NCBI RefSeq assembly: GCF_024054175.1
Contig: NZ_JAMXLA010000001.1
Coordinates: 348,437-412,436 of the forward strand
From: Flavobacterium sp. NRK1
GTDB taxonomy: Bacteria > Bacteroidota > Bacteroidia > Flavobacteriales > Flavobacteriaceae
Length of the DNA: 64,000 nt
Direction of reading: 5' to 3'
In this document: piece after piece, positions 1 through 8,420 of the stretch
Layout of the letters: each line of letters begins with the position of its first letter
Numbering within the stretch: the first letter of the stretch is position 1
The notes under the pieces: model-generated
Databases searched by the model: none
What the model saw: the letters and a program-made list of their open reading frames with translations, nothing else
Told to the model about the DNA's origin: nothing
Position numbers and translations under genes: made by a program

Positions 1-466
1 CCATTTTAATAGCTACAATTCCGGCTTCAGTACCTTTATTGCCATGTATCCCTCCGCTACGGTCTATAGCCTGCTGAAGAGTATTATCTGTAAGCACGCA
101 AAACACTACCGGCACATCGGTTTGAACATTAAGGTCTTTTATCCCCTGCGATACAGCTTCACAAACAAAGTCAAAATGCTTTGTTTCACCCTGTATAACA
201 CTTCCTATAGCAATAACCGCATCTACATTCTGCGTATCGATCATTCGCTTAGAGCCATAAATAAGCTCAAAACTGCCAGGTACATCCCAGGAAACAATAT
301 TCTCCTTTAGAGCACCATTTTCAAGTAAAGCTTCTATTGCTCCTTTATAAAGGCCTGAAGTTATATTTTCATTCCATTCAGAAACAACAATCCCAAACCG
401 AAAATCTTTCGCGTTTGGGACTGTGTTTTTATCGTATTGTGATAAGTTTTTATTTACTGTAGCCAT
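1..466 (-). CDS. ribH: 6,7-dimethyl-8-ribityllumazine synthase, 3' end cut by window edge
   Basis: Penultimate step of riboflavin synthesis: condenses 5-amino-6-ribitylamino-uracil with 3,4-dihydroxybutanone 4-phosphate in the cytosol. I translated the minus strand from the ATG at 466; it stays open to base 1, giving 155 residues and lacking only the last few. The family motif GETKHFDFV lies near residues 93-101 with the catalytic His at about 97, and HGNKGTEAG follows near residue 141. The start codon lies two bases after the stop of the upstream TPR gene, so the two are probably co-transcribed from the promoter near 1267. The family assignment is firm; the C-terminus is not visible. Confidence 0.93.
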   Translation of the reverse strand, partial: MATVNKNLSQYDKNTVPNAKDFRFGIVVSEWNENITSGLYKGAIEALLENGALKENIVSWDVPGSFELIYGSKRMIDTQNVDAVIAIGSVIQGETKHFDFVCEAVSQGIKDLNVQTDVPVVFCVLTDNTLQQAIDRSGGIHGNKGTEAGIVAIKM

Positions 467-468
467 AT

Positions 469-1245
469 TTATTCAGCCATTGCAATATAGGCATCAATAG
501 TAGCTCCTTCCTGAGAAGTGCTGTATTTTTCTTTTATTTCTTTAAAATATTTAAGAGCATCCTCTTTTTGGTTTAAAGCAAGTGCAGTTTGTCCTGCTTT
601 GAAAAGATAACGTGGCGTTATAAGATCGTTAGTTATACCTTTAGCCGCTTTATCATAAAACTCTAATGCCGACTTATTATCTTTTAACTGTGCAAAAGCA
701 TCGCCTGTAGCACCTTTTGCCATAGCATTAAGAACTTCATCTTTAGAATCAAATTGCTCTAACTGATCTACAGCCTCTTTATATTTACCTGTGTTTAGGT
801 AAGCAGTACCTGCATAGTAATGTGCAAGGTTAGCAGCATCTGTACCCGAATTGTTTTCTATTATTCCAAGGAAACCTAATTTACCCTCTCCCCCGTTAAG
901 GGCAAGATTGTATAAAGAATCGCTTGCTGTTGGTGCATTTACAGCCTGCTCAAAATATTGCTGAGCCTGGAACATATCTTCTGCAGCAGTGTTCTCTTTT
1001 GGATCTACTACCATTTTATTATAACCAAAATAAGCAACTGCAGCTAAAGCTATTACAACTACACCAACAATAATGCCTTTTTGGTTCTTAGCTACCCACT
1101 CTTCTGTTTTCGAAGCACCTGCATCAAGGGTGTTAAACACCTCTGCTGTTGTGCTTTTGCCGTCAAAAGTTTCTTCTACAGGTTCAACTTCGTTAATTTC
1201 TGCGGGTTTGGGAGCTTTATAGCCTCTTTTGTTGTACGTTGCCAT
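469..1245 (-). CDS. Membrane-anchored tetratricopeptide repeat protein
   Basis: 258 residues. The first 50 or so are charged and cytoplasmic-looking, followed by one transmembrane helix at about 57-75 (IIVGVVVIALAAVAYFGY). A helical repeat region after residue 85 has TPR spacing, for example AHYYAGTAYLNTGKYKEAV and ALEFYDKAAKG. The arrangement resembles YfgM-type single-pass TPR proteins that act in envelope protein folding, but that role is inference. It sits immediately upstream of ribH with a 2-base gap, a pairing I recall as common in flavobacteria. No catalytic motif is seen; a TPR protein normally mediates protein-protein contacts. Confidence 0.8.
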   Translation of the reverse strand: MATYNKRGYKAPKPAEINEVEPVEETFDGKSTTAEVFNTLDAGASKTEEWVAKNQKGIIVGVVVIALAAVAYFGYNKMVVDPKENTAAEDMFQAQQYFEQAVNAPTASDSLYNLALNGGEGKLGFLGIIENNSGTDAANLAHYYAGTAYLNTGKYKEAVDQLEQFDSKDEVLNAMAKGATGDAFAQLKDNKSALEFYDKAAKGITNDLITPRYLFKAGQTALALNQKEDALKYFKEIKEKYSTSQEGATIDAYIAMAE

Positions 1246-1266
1246 TTATGTTATTTTAATGAGTGG

Positions 1267-1274
1267 CAAAAATA
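1267..1274 (-). promoter_or_regulatory. -7 promoter box for the TPR-ribH unit
   Basis: Minus-strand TATTTTTG fits the Bacteroidetes -7 consensus TAnnTTTG. It lies 21 bases before the ATG at 1245. No clear -33 TTG is visible at the usual distance. Confidence 0.45.
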
Positions 1275-1390
1275 AAATTTTTATTGAATATTAAAATATC
1301 TTTTGTCGATAATTTTCGATAATTTGCGGCTTCTCTATAAAATAGCCCTAAATTATACAAAGTTCTCACAATCAGGATTCCGTTTGCTTC

Positions 1391-2470
1391 ATGTACTTAA
1401 AGAATTTATCACTGCTTAACTATAAGAATATTGCCGAGGCAAATTATGAATTTGACCCCAAGATTAACTGTTTTACCGGAAAAAATGGTGTGGGAAAAAC
1501 AAATGTGCTTGACGCTATATATCATTTAGCTTATGGTAAAAGCTATTTTAACCCGCTGGCAGTACAAAACATAAAACACGGCGAAGATTTTTTTGTAATA
1601 GACGGTACTTTTGAGAAAGAGCAACGCAATGAGCAGATTGTATGCAGCCTTAAAAAAGGCATGAAAAAAGTTCTGAAACGCAATGGTAAAATTTACGATA
1701 AGTTCTCTGAACATGTAGGCTTTATTCCTTTAGTTATTATTTCACCTTCGGATAATGACTTAATTGTAGAAGGTAGTGAAACCCGCAGAAAATTTATTGA
1801 CAGTGTAATATCTCAGCTTGACGCCGCATATCTTCAGGAGCTTATAAATTACCAAAAGGTGGTAGCACAGCGTAATGCACTATTAAAATACTTTGCACTT
1901 AATCATACTTTTGACAAAGACACCCTTTCTATTTATAACGAACAGCTGGATACACTTGGACAGGCTATTTTTGAAAAGCGAAAACAGTTTCTGGAAGATT
2001 TTATACCTATTTTTAATAAACATCATCAGTCAATAACCAATGCTACCGAAAATGTAAGCCTTGTTTATGACAGCCATCTTCATAGTAAACGATTATTAAC
2101 CCTGTTTGATGAAAACCTGCAACGTGACCGCGTACTGCAATATACCAGCGTAGGCATACATAAAGATGATCTTCTGTTTGAAATTGACGGGCATCCAATA
2201 AAAAAGTTCGGTTCACAGGGACAGCAAAAATCTTTTTTAATAGCCTTAAAGCTGGCTCAGTTTGAATTTATTAAAAAACAAAGCGGTGTATTGCCAATTC
2301 TTTTATTTGATGACATTTTTGATAAACTGGATGAAACCCGTGTTGCTAAAATTGTACAGATGATAGATGACAAGGTTTTTGGGCAGATATTCATTTCTGA
2401 CACCCATCCGGAGCGAACAGAAAATATAGTTAAATCCACACATCAGAGTTATAAGATCTTTAATATGTAA
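1391..2470 (+). CDS. recF: DNA replication/repair ATPase RecF
   Basis: 359 residues, the normal RecF length. RecF is an SMC-like ABC ATPase that helps RecOR load RecA at single-strand gaps. Walker A GKNGVGKT is at residues 30-37, the ABC signature FGSQGQQKS near 277-285, and Walker [13 protein letters not shown] near 304. The start [13 protein letters not shown] matches the family N-terminus. Upstream, TTTG lies four bases before the ATG, so the message may be leaderless (see findings). It is divergent from the TPR-ribH pair and has no dnaN or gyrB neighbour here, which is usual for Bacteroidetes. Confidence 0.95.
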   Translation: MYLKNLSLLNYKNIAEANYEFDPKINCFTGKNGVGKTNVLDAIYHLAYGKSYFNPLAVQNIKHGEDFFVIDGTFEKEQRNEQIVCSLKKGMKKVLKRNGKIYDKFSEHVGFIPLVIISPSDNDLIVEGSETRRKFIDSVISQLDAAYLQELINYQKVVAQRNALLKYFALNHTFDKDTLSIYNEQLDTLGQAIFEKRKQFLEDFIPIFNKHHQSITNATENVSLVYDSHLHSKRLLTLFDENLQRDRVLQYTSVGIHKDDLLFEIDGHPIKKFGSQGQQKSFLIALKLAQFEFIKKQSGVLPILLFDDIFDKLDETRVAKIVQMIDDKVFGQIFISDTHPERTENIVKSTHQSYKIFNM

Positions 2471-2543
2471 TTATCCATACTATAATTTGTTTGTTGGACA
2501 ATGAGTTAAAAATCAATAATTTTACGATACTAATCCAGACATC

Positions 2544-3215
2544 ATGATATCAAAAGACAGCCTTCAGTTTCTTGAAGATCTTAAACAAAATAACTATCGG
2601 GAATGGTTTCAGGCCAATCAAAAAAGATACGAAGAATATAAAAAAGACTATCGCCGGATGGTTGAAGCCTTTGTTGCAGAAATGAGCAAAGGAGATGAAT
2701 CGCTAAGCCATTTGGAATTTAAAGACTGTTCTTTCAGGATCAATAAAGACATCCGGTTCTCTAAAGACAAATCGCCATACAAAACCAATATGGGTATATG
2801 GATGAGTACAGGCAACAAAAACACAAACCTGGCAGGTTACTATGTACATATAGAAAAAGGTGCCGGTTTTATTGCTGCCGGAGTTTATAATCCTGACGCT
2901 AATGACCTTAAAAAAATACGCAGTGAAATAGCCGGTTTTTATGAAGACCTTGAAGATATTGTTGCAGATGCTGATTTCAAAAAAATATATGGAGGTCTTG
3001 AACGCACTGAAAACAACTCGCTTAAGAAAGCCCCAAAAGATTATCCTAAAGACCACCCAGCTATAGAATTTCTTAAACTAAAAAATTTTGTAGCTGTGGC
3101 AAAAATCTCTGATAAAGAAATTGAAAGCAAAGACTTTATTAAAGAAACATCTAAAAAACTTTTAGTATTAAAACCGCTCGTAGAATTTTTAAACCGCGGC
3201 CTAACTACAGAATAA
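2544..3215 (+). CDS. DUF2461 domain-containing protein
   Basis: 223 residues spanning the whole DUF2461 (TIGR02453) family. Hallmarks are the N-terminal LEDLKQNNYREWFQANQKRYEEYK, the central FRINKDIRFSKDKSPYKTNMG near residues 62-82, and a C-terminal lysine-rich helix. The biochemical function of this widespread family is not established. No signal peptide or membrane segment is seen, so it is probably cytosolic. It lies 73 bases after recF on the same strand, and a read-through transcript is possible. Confidence 0.85.
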   Translation: MISKDSLQFLEDLKQNNYREWFQANQKRYEEYKKDYRRMVEAFVAEMSKGDESLSHLEFKDCSFRINKDIRFSKDKSPYKTNMGIWMSTGNKNTNLAGYYVHIEKGAGFIAAGVYNPDANDLKKIRSEIAGFYEDLEDIVADADFKKIYGGLERTENNSLKKAPKDYPKDHPAIEFLKLKNFVAVAKISDKEIESKDFIKETSKKLLVLKPLVEFLNRGLTTE

Positions 3216-3225
3216 GCTTTTAAAC

Positions 3226-3233
3226 TACTTTTG
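3226..3233 (+). promoter_or_regulatory. -7 promoter box for murB
   Basis: TACTTTTG is an exact match to TAnnTTTG, 28 bases before the murB ATG at 3262. It lies in the 46-base gap after the DUF2461 gene, suggesting murB has its own promoter. Confidence 0.55.
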
Positions 3234-3261
3234 CACCACAAAAACCAACCGTACATATATT

Positions 3262-4275
3262 ATGGAAATCATTGCTAATTATCCTTTAAAAAACCACAAT
3301 ACATTTGGCATAAGTGCATTGGCAAAAGAATTTATTCAGGTACATACTATTACTGAGCTTGCAGAAGTACTTAAACAGAATAAAAACAAAAAACTGTTTA
3401 TACTCGGTGGAGGCAGCAACATGCTGCTTACACGAGATATTGATGCTCTTGTAGTACATATAGATTTAAAAGGTAAAGAAGTAATAAAATCTGAAAATGG
3501 TTTTGCTGAAGTAAAAGCAATGGCAGGCGAAAACTGGCATGAATTTGTTCAGTTCTGTATAAGCAATAATCTTGGCGGTTTAGAAAATCTTTCGCTTATT
3601 CCTGGCAATGTAGGCACTACCCCTATTCAGAATATTGGCGCATACGGCACTGAAATTAAAGACACTTTTGTTTCTTGTGAAGCTATGGATATTGCTACAC
3701 AGCAAATTAAAACCTTTACTAAAGAAGAATGTGAATTTGCCTATCGTGAAAGCATTTTTAAAGGCAAACTAAAAGATCAGTACATTATAGTATCGGTTAC
3801 TTTTAAGTTAACCACAGAAAATCATAAAATCAACACTTCTTATGGAGACATTGCAGCAGAACTAACTAAAAACAATGTTGTTATACCAACTATTAAAGAT
3901 GTAAGTGAAGCTGTTACGGCAATTCGCCAAAGCAAATTACCTAATCCGGCAGAACTAGGCAACAGCGGTAGTTTTTTCAAGAACCCCATTATAACAGCCC
4001 AAGAATTTGAGAAGGCCTATTTACTCCATCCTACGATGCCACACTACAAAGTATCTGACACTGAAGTTAAAGTACCTGCCGGCTGGTTAATAGAACAAAG
4101 CGGTTTTAAAGGCAAACGTTTTGGCGATGCCGGAGTGCATGCAAAACAGGCTTTGGTACTTGTAAATTACGGAAATGCTACAGGCACGGAAATACTTGAT
4201 CTTTCTAAAAAAATTCAGAATACTGTATTTGAAAATTTCGGTATTGCTATTGAAGCAGAGGTTAATATAATATAA
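3262..4275 (+). CDS. murB: UDP-N-acetylenolpyruvoylglucosamine reductase
   Basis: 337 residues, type I MurB length. It reduces UDP-GlcNAc-enolpyruvate to UDP-MurNAc, the first committed precursor of peptidoglycan, using FAD and NADPH. The FAD-binding part contains LGGGSNMLL near residue 48 and GNVGTTPIQNIGAYGTEIKD near 114. YRESIFKG and the catalytic-serine block LGNSGSFFKNP near 232 follow, and the MurB C-terminal domain starts after about residue 245. It has its own -7 box. Confidence 0.95.
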   Translation: MEIIANYPLKNHNTFGISALAKEFIQVHTITELAEVLKQNKNKKLFILGGGSNMLLTRDIDALVVHIDLKGKEVIKSENGFAEVKAMAGENWHEFVQFCISNNLGGLENLSLIPGNVGTTPIQNIGAYGTEIKDTFVSCEAMDIATQQIKTFTKEECEFAYRESIFKGKLKDQYIIVSVTFKLTTENHKINTSYGDIAAELTKNNVVIPTIKDVSEAVTAIRQSKLPNPAELGNSGSFFKNPIITAQEFEKAYLLHPTMPHYKVSDTEVKVPAGWLIEQSGFKGKRFGDAGVHAKQALVLVNYGNATGTEILDLSKKIQNTVFENFGIAIEAEVNII

Positions 4276-4342
4276 AAATGCGATTCAAAATTAAACGTTC
4301 AAAAAACTGATTACTTAACAGCAAACAGTGAACACTTTTAAC

Positions 4343-4350
4343 TAATTTTG
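4343..4350 (+). promoter_or_regulatory. -7 promoter box for the glycosyltransferase/sigma operon
   Basis: TAATTTTG matches TAnnTTTG and lies 31 bases upstream of the ATG at 4382. Confidence 0.5.
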
Positions 4351-4381
4351 CAGCTGAAAACAAAAATGCCGCCCCGCCTAT

Positions 4382-5488
4382 ATGCTTAACATTATTTTTT
4401 ATGCATTTATAGCTGTTGTTGTAATACAGCTGGTATATTACCTTATAATTTTTGGAAAATTTGCTTTTGCACATGCACAGGAAATTACTCCTAAAAAAGT
4501 TCCGGTTTCTGTAATTGTATGCGCTAAGAATGAGGCGGAGAAAGTGAAACAATTTATTCCGCTGCTGGCAGAACAAAACTATCCTGACTTTGAAATTGTA
4601 CTTATTGATGATGCTTCAAGTGATGACACATTGGATATTTTTGAAGAATTCGAAAAGCAGTATAGTAATATACGCCTAGTAAAAGTTGCCAACAATGAAG
4701 CTTTTTGGGGTAATAAAAAATACGCGCTTACTCTTGGCATAAAAGCGGCCCGTAAAGAATATCTGCTGTTTACAGATGCTGACTGCTACCCTACTTCTAA
4801 AGACTGGATAACTCACATGACATCTCAGTTTACAGCAAACAAAACTATAGTTTTAGGATATGGTGCTTATGAAAAGGTAAAAAATTCTTTTCTAAATAAA
4901 CTTATCCGTTTTGATAATATGCTAACGGCTACCCAGCATTTTGCATGGGCAAAAATTGGCAGCCCGTTTTCAGGTGAAGGCCGAAATCTGGCTTATAAAA
5001 AAGATGAGTTTTTTAAAGTAAACGGATATATAGACCATATGAGTATCCGTATGGGTGAAGATGCACTTTTTCTTAATCAGGCGGCTACAAAAAAGAATAC
5101 CAAAATTTGTTACACCCCTGAAAGCTTTACGCATTGTGAGCCTAAAAAATCTTTCGGAGCATGGAAAAAACAAAAGAGAAGACAGGTTTTTATTTCTAAA
5201 TTTTTCAGGTTTGGAGACAGGTTTCAGTTAAGGTTATTTTTCCTTTCACAGTTTTTGTTTATCACATTAGCCATAGTTCTTTTTGCGTTGCAATACAACT
5301 GGATGTTTATGGTTCCTGTTGTTGCTGTCAGGTATCTGGGAAGCTGGCTTACAATGGGCTATAGTGCGGCTAAATTAAAAGAAAAAGATACCGTTTACTG
5401 GTATCCGGTTATTGAAATAATCCTTATCTTCACACAACTGAACGTTTTCTTTAACAATTTGTTTTCAAAACCTGCCCATTGGAAATAA
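4382..5488 (+). CDS. Family 2 glycosyltransferase, membrane-bound
   Basis: 368 residues. An N-terminal transmembrane helix at about 3-24 is followed by a GT-A domain (VPVSVIVCAKNEAE near 40-53, LIDDASSDDT near 74-83) with the metal-binding DAD at 132-134. A QxxRR-like motif (KKQKRRQVF) occurs near 263, followed by two or three C-terminal transmembrane helices. This is the layout of processive or lipid-linked GT2 enzymes at the inner membrane; the sugar and acceptor cannot be told. Its last codons overlap the TTG start of the following sigma factor gene by ten bases, so the two are surely co-transcribed. Confidence 0.87.
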   Translation: MLNIIFYAFIAVVVIQLVYYLIIFGKFAFAHAQEITPKKVPVSVIVCAKNEAEKVKQFIPLLAEQNYPDFEIVLIDDASSDDTLDIFEEFEKQYSNIRLVKVANNEAFWGNKKYALTLGIKAARKEYLLFTDADCYPTSKDWITHMTSQFTANKTIVLGYGAYEKVKNSFLNKLIRFDNMLTATQHFAWAKIGSPFSGEGRNLAYKKDEFFKVNGYIDHMSIRMGEDALFLNQAATKKNTKICYTPESFTHCEPKKSFGAWKKQKRRQVFISKFFRFGDRFQLRLFFLSQFLFITLAIVLFALQYNWMFMVPVVAVRYLGSWLTMGYSAAKLKEKDTVYWYPVIEIILIFTQLNVFFNNLFSKPAHWK

Positions 5489-6045
5489 ACTCTCAAATAA
5501 TACAGCAACATATAGAAAAAGGAAAAACAGGCGACCAGGTTGCCTTTACCTTTTTGCTTGATTTTTTCTGGAACGAGGTTTATGGTTTTATGCTAAAACG
5601 TACAGAAAACGAAGCTGACACAGAAGATATAGCAATTGAAACTTTTGCCAAAGCATTTGACAAAATAGCTACATACAATCCGGAATATGCTTTTAACACC
5701 TGGCTTATTGCTATTGCAAAAAATGTACACATAGACCTGCTTCGTAAAAAACGATCATCGCTGTTTATTGAAATTACTGACGAAGAAGATCAGCAGGCTT
5801 ATAATGTTGCAGACAGCTCCCCTTCTCCGGAAGATAAACTTATTAAAGAGCAAAATCTTTCAAGCCTTTTAGAGTGTATAAAAAAACTAAAGCCTCAGTA
5901 TCAGGAAGTAATTCAGCTTCGCTATTTTCAGGAACTCAGCTATCAGGAAATTGCCGGCCAGCTTAATGAACCTCTTAATAACGTAAAAGTAAAATTACTA
6001 CGTGCTAAAAAACTGCTTGCAGAAATCATCAGCAAGAAAAATTAA
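5479..6045 (+). CDS. ECF-type RNA polymerase sigma factor (TTG start)
   Basis: 188 residues with sigma region 2 (FAKAFDKIATYNPEYAFNTWLIAIAKN, near 58-85) and a region 4 helix-turn-helix (LSYQEIAGQLNEPLNNVKVKLLRAKK near 153-178). I accept the TTG at 5479 because the family-typical N-terminus (INSQIIQQHIEKGKTGDQVAFTFLL) begins there and no in-frame ATG occurs before residue 38. It overlaps the end of the glycosyltransferase gene and converges on the beta-lactamase gene with a 4-base overlap. No anti-sigma gene is adjacent. Regulon unknown. Confidence 0.88.
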   Translation: MEINSQIIQQHIEKGKTGDQVAFTFLLDFFWNEVYGFMLKRTENEADTEDIAIETFAKAFDKIATYNPEYAFNTWLIAIAKNVHIDLLRKKRSSLFIEITDEEDQQAYNVADSSPSPEDKLIKEQNLSSLLECIKKLKPQYQEVIQLRYFQELSYQEIAGQLNEPLNNVKVKLLRAKKLLAEIISKKN

Positions 6046-6770
6046 TCTCCATTTTTTTGAAGCAGCTTTAAAGTATGTTTCAATGCCTTATTTCCTTTAG
6101 AACCTTTAAAATGGCCCGGAAGCACATACTTAGGAGAAGGGTATTTTTCCATTAGTTTAATAACAGACTCATCCCAGGCTTCTACATTCGCATCAGCAAT
6201 ATTACCCAGACTGTTATTTTCAACACTTTTAATAAAACACCCTCCATAAAGAAATTTTTCCTTTGGAAACCATATTACTATATTATCGCGGGTATGTCCT
6301 TCTCCGGGATAAAAGGTTTCAAAACGATAACCACCAACATTAAAAACAGTATCTTTTTCAAAAGTATGCTGCGCTATCTTATTACCATTTTTAACCGAGA
6401 GCTCTTTTGTATATTTTGATGTATAAGTTGCAATACCTTTATTGGCAAAATATTCAAGCCCTGCAGATCTGTCATCATGAAAATGAGTGGCAATACACAT
6501 TATTACTTTCTTATTATGCTTTTTCTCTATGCTATCTAAAAGTGGCTGAAACTGGGTTTCATCCCAAGGGGTATCAAACAACACCACCCCTTTATTTGTT
6601 ACCAAATAAGCACTGTTTGAAGGAAAAGGATTTCCGGAAAATAAGTGATACGTTGTATAACTGTAAATAGTATTGCTGATTTTAGTAAATTTTAGTTTTG
6701 TATTTCCGTTTTGCGCCAAAGCTAAAACAGAAAACAACATAGCAATCATTCCTATTAAAATCTTTTTCAT
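6042..6770 (-). CDS. Subclass B1 metallo-beta-lactamase
   Basis: 242 residues with a cleavable signal peptide (about 1-20, ending LALAQ), so periplasmic. It hydrolyses beta-lactams, typically including carbapenems, with two zinc ions. All B1 ligands are present: H96, H98 and D100 in HFHDD, H159 in GEGHTRDN, C178 in GGCFIKS and H220 in LPGHFKG. The substrate-binding Lys of B1 enzymes is at 181. The N-terminal stretch (YSYTTYHLFSGNPFPSNSAYLV) is like the chromosomal BlaB/IND/JOHN/EBR group of flavobacteria. A -7 box lies exactly four bases before the ATG. Family call is firm; which drugs it hydrolyses is inference. Confidence 0.95.
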   Translation of the reverse strand: MKKILIGMIAMLFSVLALAQNGNTKLKFTKISNTIYSYTTYHLFSGNPFPSNSAYLVTNKGVVLFDTPWDETQFQPLLDSIEKKHNKKVIMCIATHFHDDRSAGLEYFANKGIATYTSKYTKELSVKNGNKIAQHTFEKDTVFNVGGYRFETFYPGEGHTRDNIVIWFPKEKFLYGGCFIKSVENNSLGNIADANVEAWDESVIKLMEKYPSPKYVLPGHFKGSKGNKALKHTLKLLQKNGD

Positions 6771-6774
6771 AGTT

Positions 6775-6782
6775 CAAATATA
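6775..6782 (-). promoter_or_regulatory. -7 box abutting the metallo-beta-lactamase start codon
   Basis: Minus-strand TATATTTG, then four bases (AACT), then the ATG at 6770. The expected transcription start coincides with the start codon, suggesting a leaderless mRNA. No clear -33 TTG is visible. Confidence 0.5.
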
Positions 6783-6851
6783 ATAATTATTGAAAAAACA
6801 TCCCCTTCTATTAATCTTACAAATATTTATGAATTTATTTACAATATAAAT

Positions 6852-6868
6852 GTTTTCGAAAACGTTTT
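6852..6868. promoter_or_regulatory. Two overlapping short palindromes, possible operator
   Basis: GTTTTCGAAAAC (6852-6863) is a perfect 12-bp palindrome and AAAACGTTTT (6859-6868) a perfect 10-bp one sharing five bases with it. They sit between the divergent beta-lactamase and tonB genes. LacI-family operators often contain AAAACGTTTT-like cores, but no such regulator is nearby. Confidence 0.3.
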
Positions 6869-6909
6869 AGTTAATATAAATCATTATTAACAACCAAAAT
6901 CATCTTACA

Positions 6910-7746
6910 ATGTCAAAAGTTAGTGTTTTCGATCACGGATGGATTGACCTTGTTTTTGAAGGTCGCAATCAAAATTACGGAGCCTACCAACTACGTAAAC
7001 AAGACTCAAAAACTACCATACTTGCTTTTTTTGCAGGTCTTGGTGTAATTGCTCTGTTAGTAGGAATACCTGCTATTGCAAGTCGCTTAAAGCCACTGCC
7101 AATACCAGACGAACTTACAGGTGTAGAAATTACTCCCACAACTATAGAAGTAGAGCCTTTTAAAATGCCTGAAACACCCAAACCCAAACCTGAACCAATT
7201 GTAGAAGAGCCTGCTGCTCCGGCAGCAGCACCTGCACAAAGTAATGTACCTACGATAGAATTGAGGCCATTTACAGCAACATCAGAACCTACGCCCACCC
7301 TACCCACAACAAGTGATTTTGAAAATGCTGTTCCGGCTGCAAACTCTACTCAGGGGACCAGCACACAAATTTCTTTAACACCGGGTACAGGAACATCTTT
7401 AACAAGCACAACAACTACTACAGCCGGTACAGGTGATGCAATTGAAACTTTTGTAGACGTTGCTCCTCTTTACCCGGGCGGTTTGAAAGAGTTTTATAAA
7501 GATGTTGCTGACAGATTCAGAACTCCCGATATTGAAACCTCAACAGTAAAAGTTCTCGTATCATTTGTAGTAGAGACCGACGGAACGCTAAGCAATATTA
7601 AAGCTACAAGAGATCCCGGCTACGGCTTGGGAGCAGAAGCGGTAAGGGTTTTAAAATCTCTTAAAGCTACATGGAAACCGGGAATGAAAGGTGGTAAAGC
7701 TGTAAGGACTGCATACAGTCTGCCCATAACCGTAAAAACGCATTAA
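6910..7746 (+). CDS. Energy transducer TonB
   Basis: 278 residues. The N-terminus (WIDLVFEGRNQNYGAYQLRK, 11-30) is the short cytosolic segment typical of Bacteroidetes TonB. One transmembrane helix follows at about 36-56, then a Pro/Glu/Thr-rich periplasmic spacer (about 60-175), and a TonB C-terminal domain from about 190 with VSFVVETDGTLSNI and VLKSLKATWKPGMKGG. It transmits proton-motive force to TonB-dependent receptors, two of which occur in this window. Exb genes are not adjacent. A 16-bp perfect hairpin begins at its stop codon. Confidence 0.9.
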   Translation: MSKVSVFDHGWIDLVFEGRNQNYGAYQLRKQDSKTTILAFFAGLGVIALLVGIPAIASRLKPLPIPDELTGVEITPTTIEVEPFKMPETPKPKPEPIVEEPAAPAAAPAQSNVPTIELRPFTATSEPTPTLPTTSDFENAVPAANSTQGTSTQISLTPGTGTSLTSTTTTTAGTGDAIETFVDVAPLYPGGLKEFYKDVADRFRTPDIETSTVKVLVSFVVETDGTLSNIKATRDPGYGLGAEAVRVLKSLKATWKPGMKGGKAVRTAYSLPITVKTH

Positions 7747-7780
7747 GAAGTAAGCCCCTTTTTAGGGGCTTACTTCTTAA
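7743..7780. terminator. Long perfect hairpin between tonB and the PrcB-like gene
   Basis: A 16-bp perfect stem (7743-7758 with 7765-7780) and 6-base loop; the left arm contains the TAA of tonB. There is no strong T-run on either side, so it may act as a bidirectional transcript end or an mRNA-stabilising 3' structure between two convergent genes. Confidence 0.6.
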
Positions 7781-7800
7781 TATTATTATCTGCTAAATAT

Positions 7801-8274
7801 CTATTGAGGCTGATTCTCCTCAAAAACTACCGGTAAACCGGTTTTTTTTATAGTAACCGCATGATAAGGCTGAGAATCTAAAGCTGGCACAGGCTCTCCT
7901 TCCTGAGGTTCAGTCTTTTTAATTTTTACTGTTACTTTTCCATCCTGTTTAGTAACAGATGTTATTTCAATATCGTATCCCAATTCATGCCTGTATTGAT
8001 CAAATACAGCTATAACCTCATAATTTGAAAAATTCACAACTGTATTGCTAAACGTTTTAACTTTAAATTTAAAGTCATTCCATTTCTCATCAGTTCGTAT
8101 TATATAATAATAGGGTGTAATTTCAGCATTTGAACCACTTCCATCACCTTTTTTTAAAGTTGTAAACTCAAGTTCCACAGGAGTATTATTTGCCCCTCCG
8201 GTTTGTTCATTATTATCACTACTGCATCCAATAAGAGAGATTAATACAAAAGCTGCTAAAACAATTTTTTTCAT
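7801..8274 (-). CDS. Lipoprotein with PrcB-like C-terminal domain
   Basis: 157 residues. Lipobox LISLIGCSS predicts lipidation at Cys17. The region from about 60 on (YYYIIRTDEKWNDFKF; YEVIAVFDQYRHELGYDIEITSV; PYHAVTIKKTG) resembles the PrcB C-terminal domain. PrcB was first described as a partner of the Treponema PrtP protease; in flavobacteria the role is unknown. No protease gene adjoins it here. A TAnnTTCG-type box precedes the gene. Confidence 0.65.
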   Translation of the reverse strand: MKKIVLAAFVLISLIGCSSDNNEQTGGANNTPVELEFTTLKKGDGSGSNAEITPYYYIIRTDEKWNDFKFKVKTFSNTVVNFSNYEVIAVFDQYRHELGYDIEITSVTKQDGKVTVKIKKTEPQEGEPVPALDSQPYHAVTIKKTGLPVVFEENQPQ

Positions 8275-8393
8275 AAATAATTGGTTTGATTAAATTAAGT
8301 TGCCGAAATTAAGAAAATAAATAACATCCCTACCAATGATTGTGACAGCTTTGCACATAAGTCAAAAATAGCTGCTGTTATACAAATAAGTAG

Positions 8394-8401
8394 TATCTTT
8401 G
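8394..8401 (+). promoter_or_regulatory. -7 promoter box for lipA
   Basis: TATCTTTG, a strong TAnnTTTG match ending 19 bases before the lipA ATG at 8421. Confidence 0.6.
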
Positions 8402-8420
8402 CATCTCAACGTTTTTATCT

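Noticed and set aside
44..310. 88-residue plus-strand frame at the window start
   Set aside because: It is the reverse of ribH, which is unmistakable on the minus strand.
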